Shown here one piece after another: positions 32,300 to 32,360 of a stretch of DNA of 32,360 nt; position 1 is the stretch's first letter, and each line of letters starts with the position of its first letter. The position numbers and the translations under genes were made by a program. The notes beneath the pieces are model-generated. The model did not search any database. It was not told the DNA's origin and saw only the letters and a list, made by a program, of their open reading frames with translations. This stretch comes from an uncultured Bacteroidales bacterium (GTDB taxonomy: Bacteria > Bacteroidota > Bacteroidia > Bacteroidales > Bacteroidaceae): the NCBI GenBank assembly GCA_937916465.1, contig CALFTK010000023.1, positions 1-32,360 on the forward strand, in the 5' to 3' direction.

Positions 32300-32360
32300 T
32301 GGGTGAAGATGGATTCGAACCACCGAAGTCGAAAGACAGCAGATTTACAGTCTGCCCCAT
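32300..32360 (-). tRNA. tRNA-Tyr (GTA), 3' part; 5' end beyond the window
   Basis: On the minus strand, an anticodon stem GCAGA/TCTGC flanks the loop CTGTAAA with anticodon GTA at 32348-32346, specific for tyrosine. A class II variable arm (GTC-TTTC-GAC) follows, then a T-arm GGTGG-TTCGAAT-CCATC and the acceptor strand TTCACCC with discriminator A at 32300. The CCA end is not encoded. The D-arm and 5' acceptor strand are outside the window. Confidence 0.93.

Overview
The window looks like a chromosomal segment of a Bacteroidales bacterium (Bacteroides/Prevotella-type). Reasons: almost every real gene is preceded by a Bacteroidetes -7 element TAnnTTTG instead of a strong Shine-Dalgarno; purL is the long single-chain form; the oadGAB set, type III glutamine synthetase, LytTR membrane regulator, ORF6N and DUF3791 proteins and a VDLGLSVKWA-type surface protein are all typical of the order; GC is about 40% in the genes. 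The first ~600 bases are clearly more AT-rich (20-32% in the lines I counted) and hold only a broken fragment.

Layout. 1-1376: an AT-rich left edge with a degenerate reverse-strand membrane/extracellular protein fragment, then a two-gene RelB/DinJ-type antitoxin and PIN toxin operon. 1377-4067: an exported Bacteroidetes surface protein and a small membrane-anchored HTH protein that converges on uvrA with a 2-bp gap. 4070-10764: uvrA (minus) and purL (plus) diverge from two back-to-back promoters. 10765-12269: a rearranged accessory patch with a partial, internally deleted copy of the start of an ORF6N gene, a strong palindrome, a DUF3791 gene, a DUF3990-like start truncated after a few codons, and the intact ORF6N gene. 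12362-17321: a tight five-gene minus-strand operon (aminotransferase, GH43 lipoprotein, Maf, YqaA-like membrane protein, GH10-like lipo/secreted hydrolase). 17387-23092: the divergent plus-strand unit with a Trp-rich leader peptide and attenuator, then trpB2, nadE and glnN. 23192-23364: a probable stand-alone structured small RNA. 23369-26093: a LytTR membrane regulator divergent from an acyl-CoA synthetase, with operator-like repeats between them. 26194-26985: proC. 27239-32103: oadG-oadA-oadB sodium pump followed at once by a second glutamine synthetase (glnA). 32300-32360: 3' part of tRNA-Tyr on the minus strand.

How it fits together. Most genes are housekeeping: DNA repair, purine, tryptophan, NAD, proline and glutamine metabolism, and a sodium-translocating decarboxylase. 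The parts most worth attention are the Trp attenuator that may control NAD synthase and glutamine synthetase as well as trpB2; the NadE whose glutaminase cysteine appears to be glycine; the orphan RNA at 23206-23364; the LytTR operator cluster; and the scarred ORF6N/DUF3791/DUF3990 patch with a perfect palindrome repeated inside the ORF6N coding sequence. I do not see a CRISPR array, an insertion sequence with transposase, or a clear new defence system.
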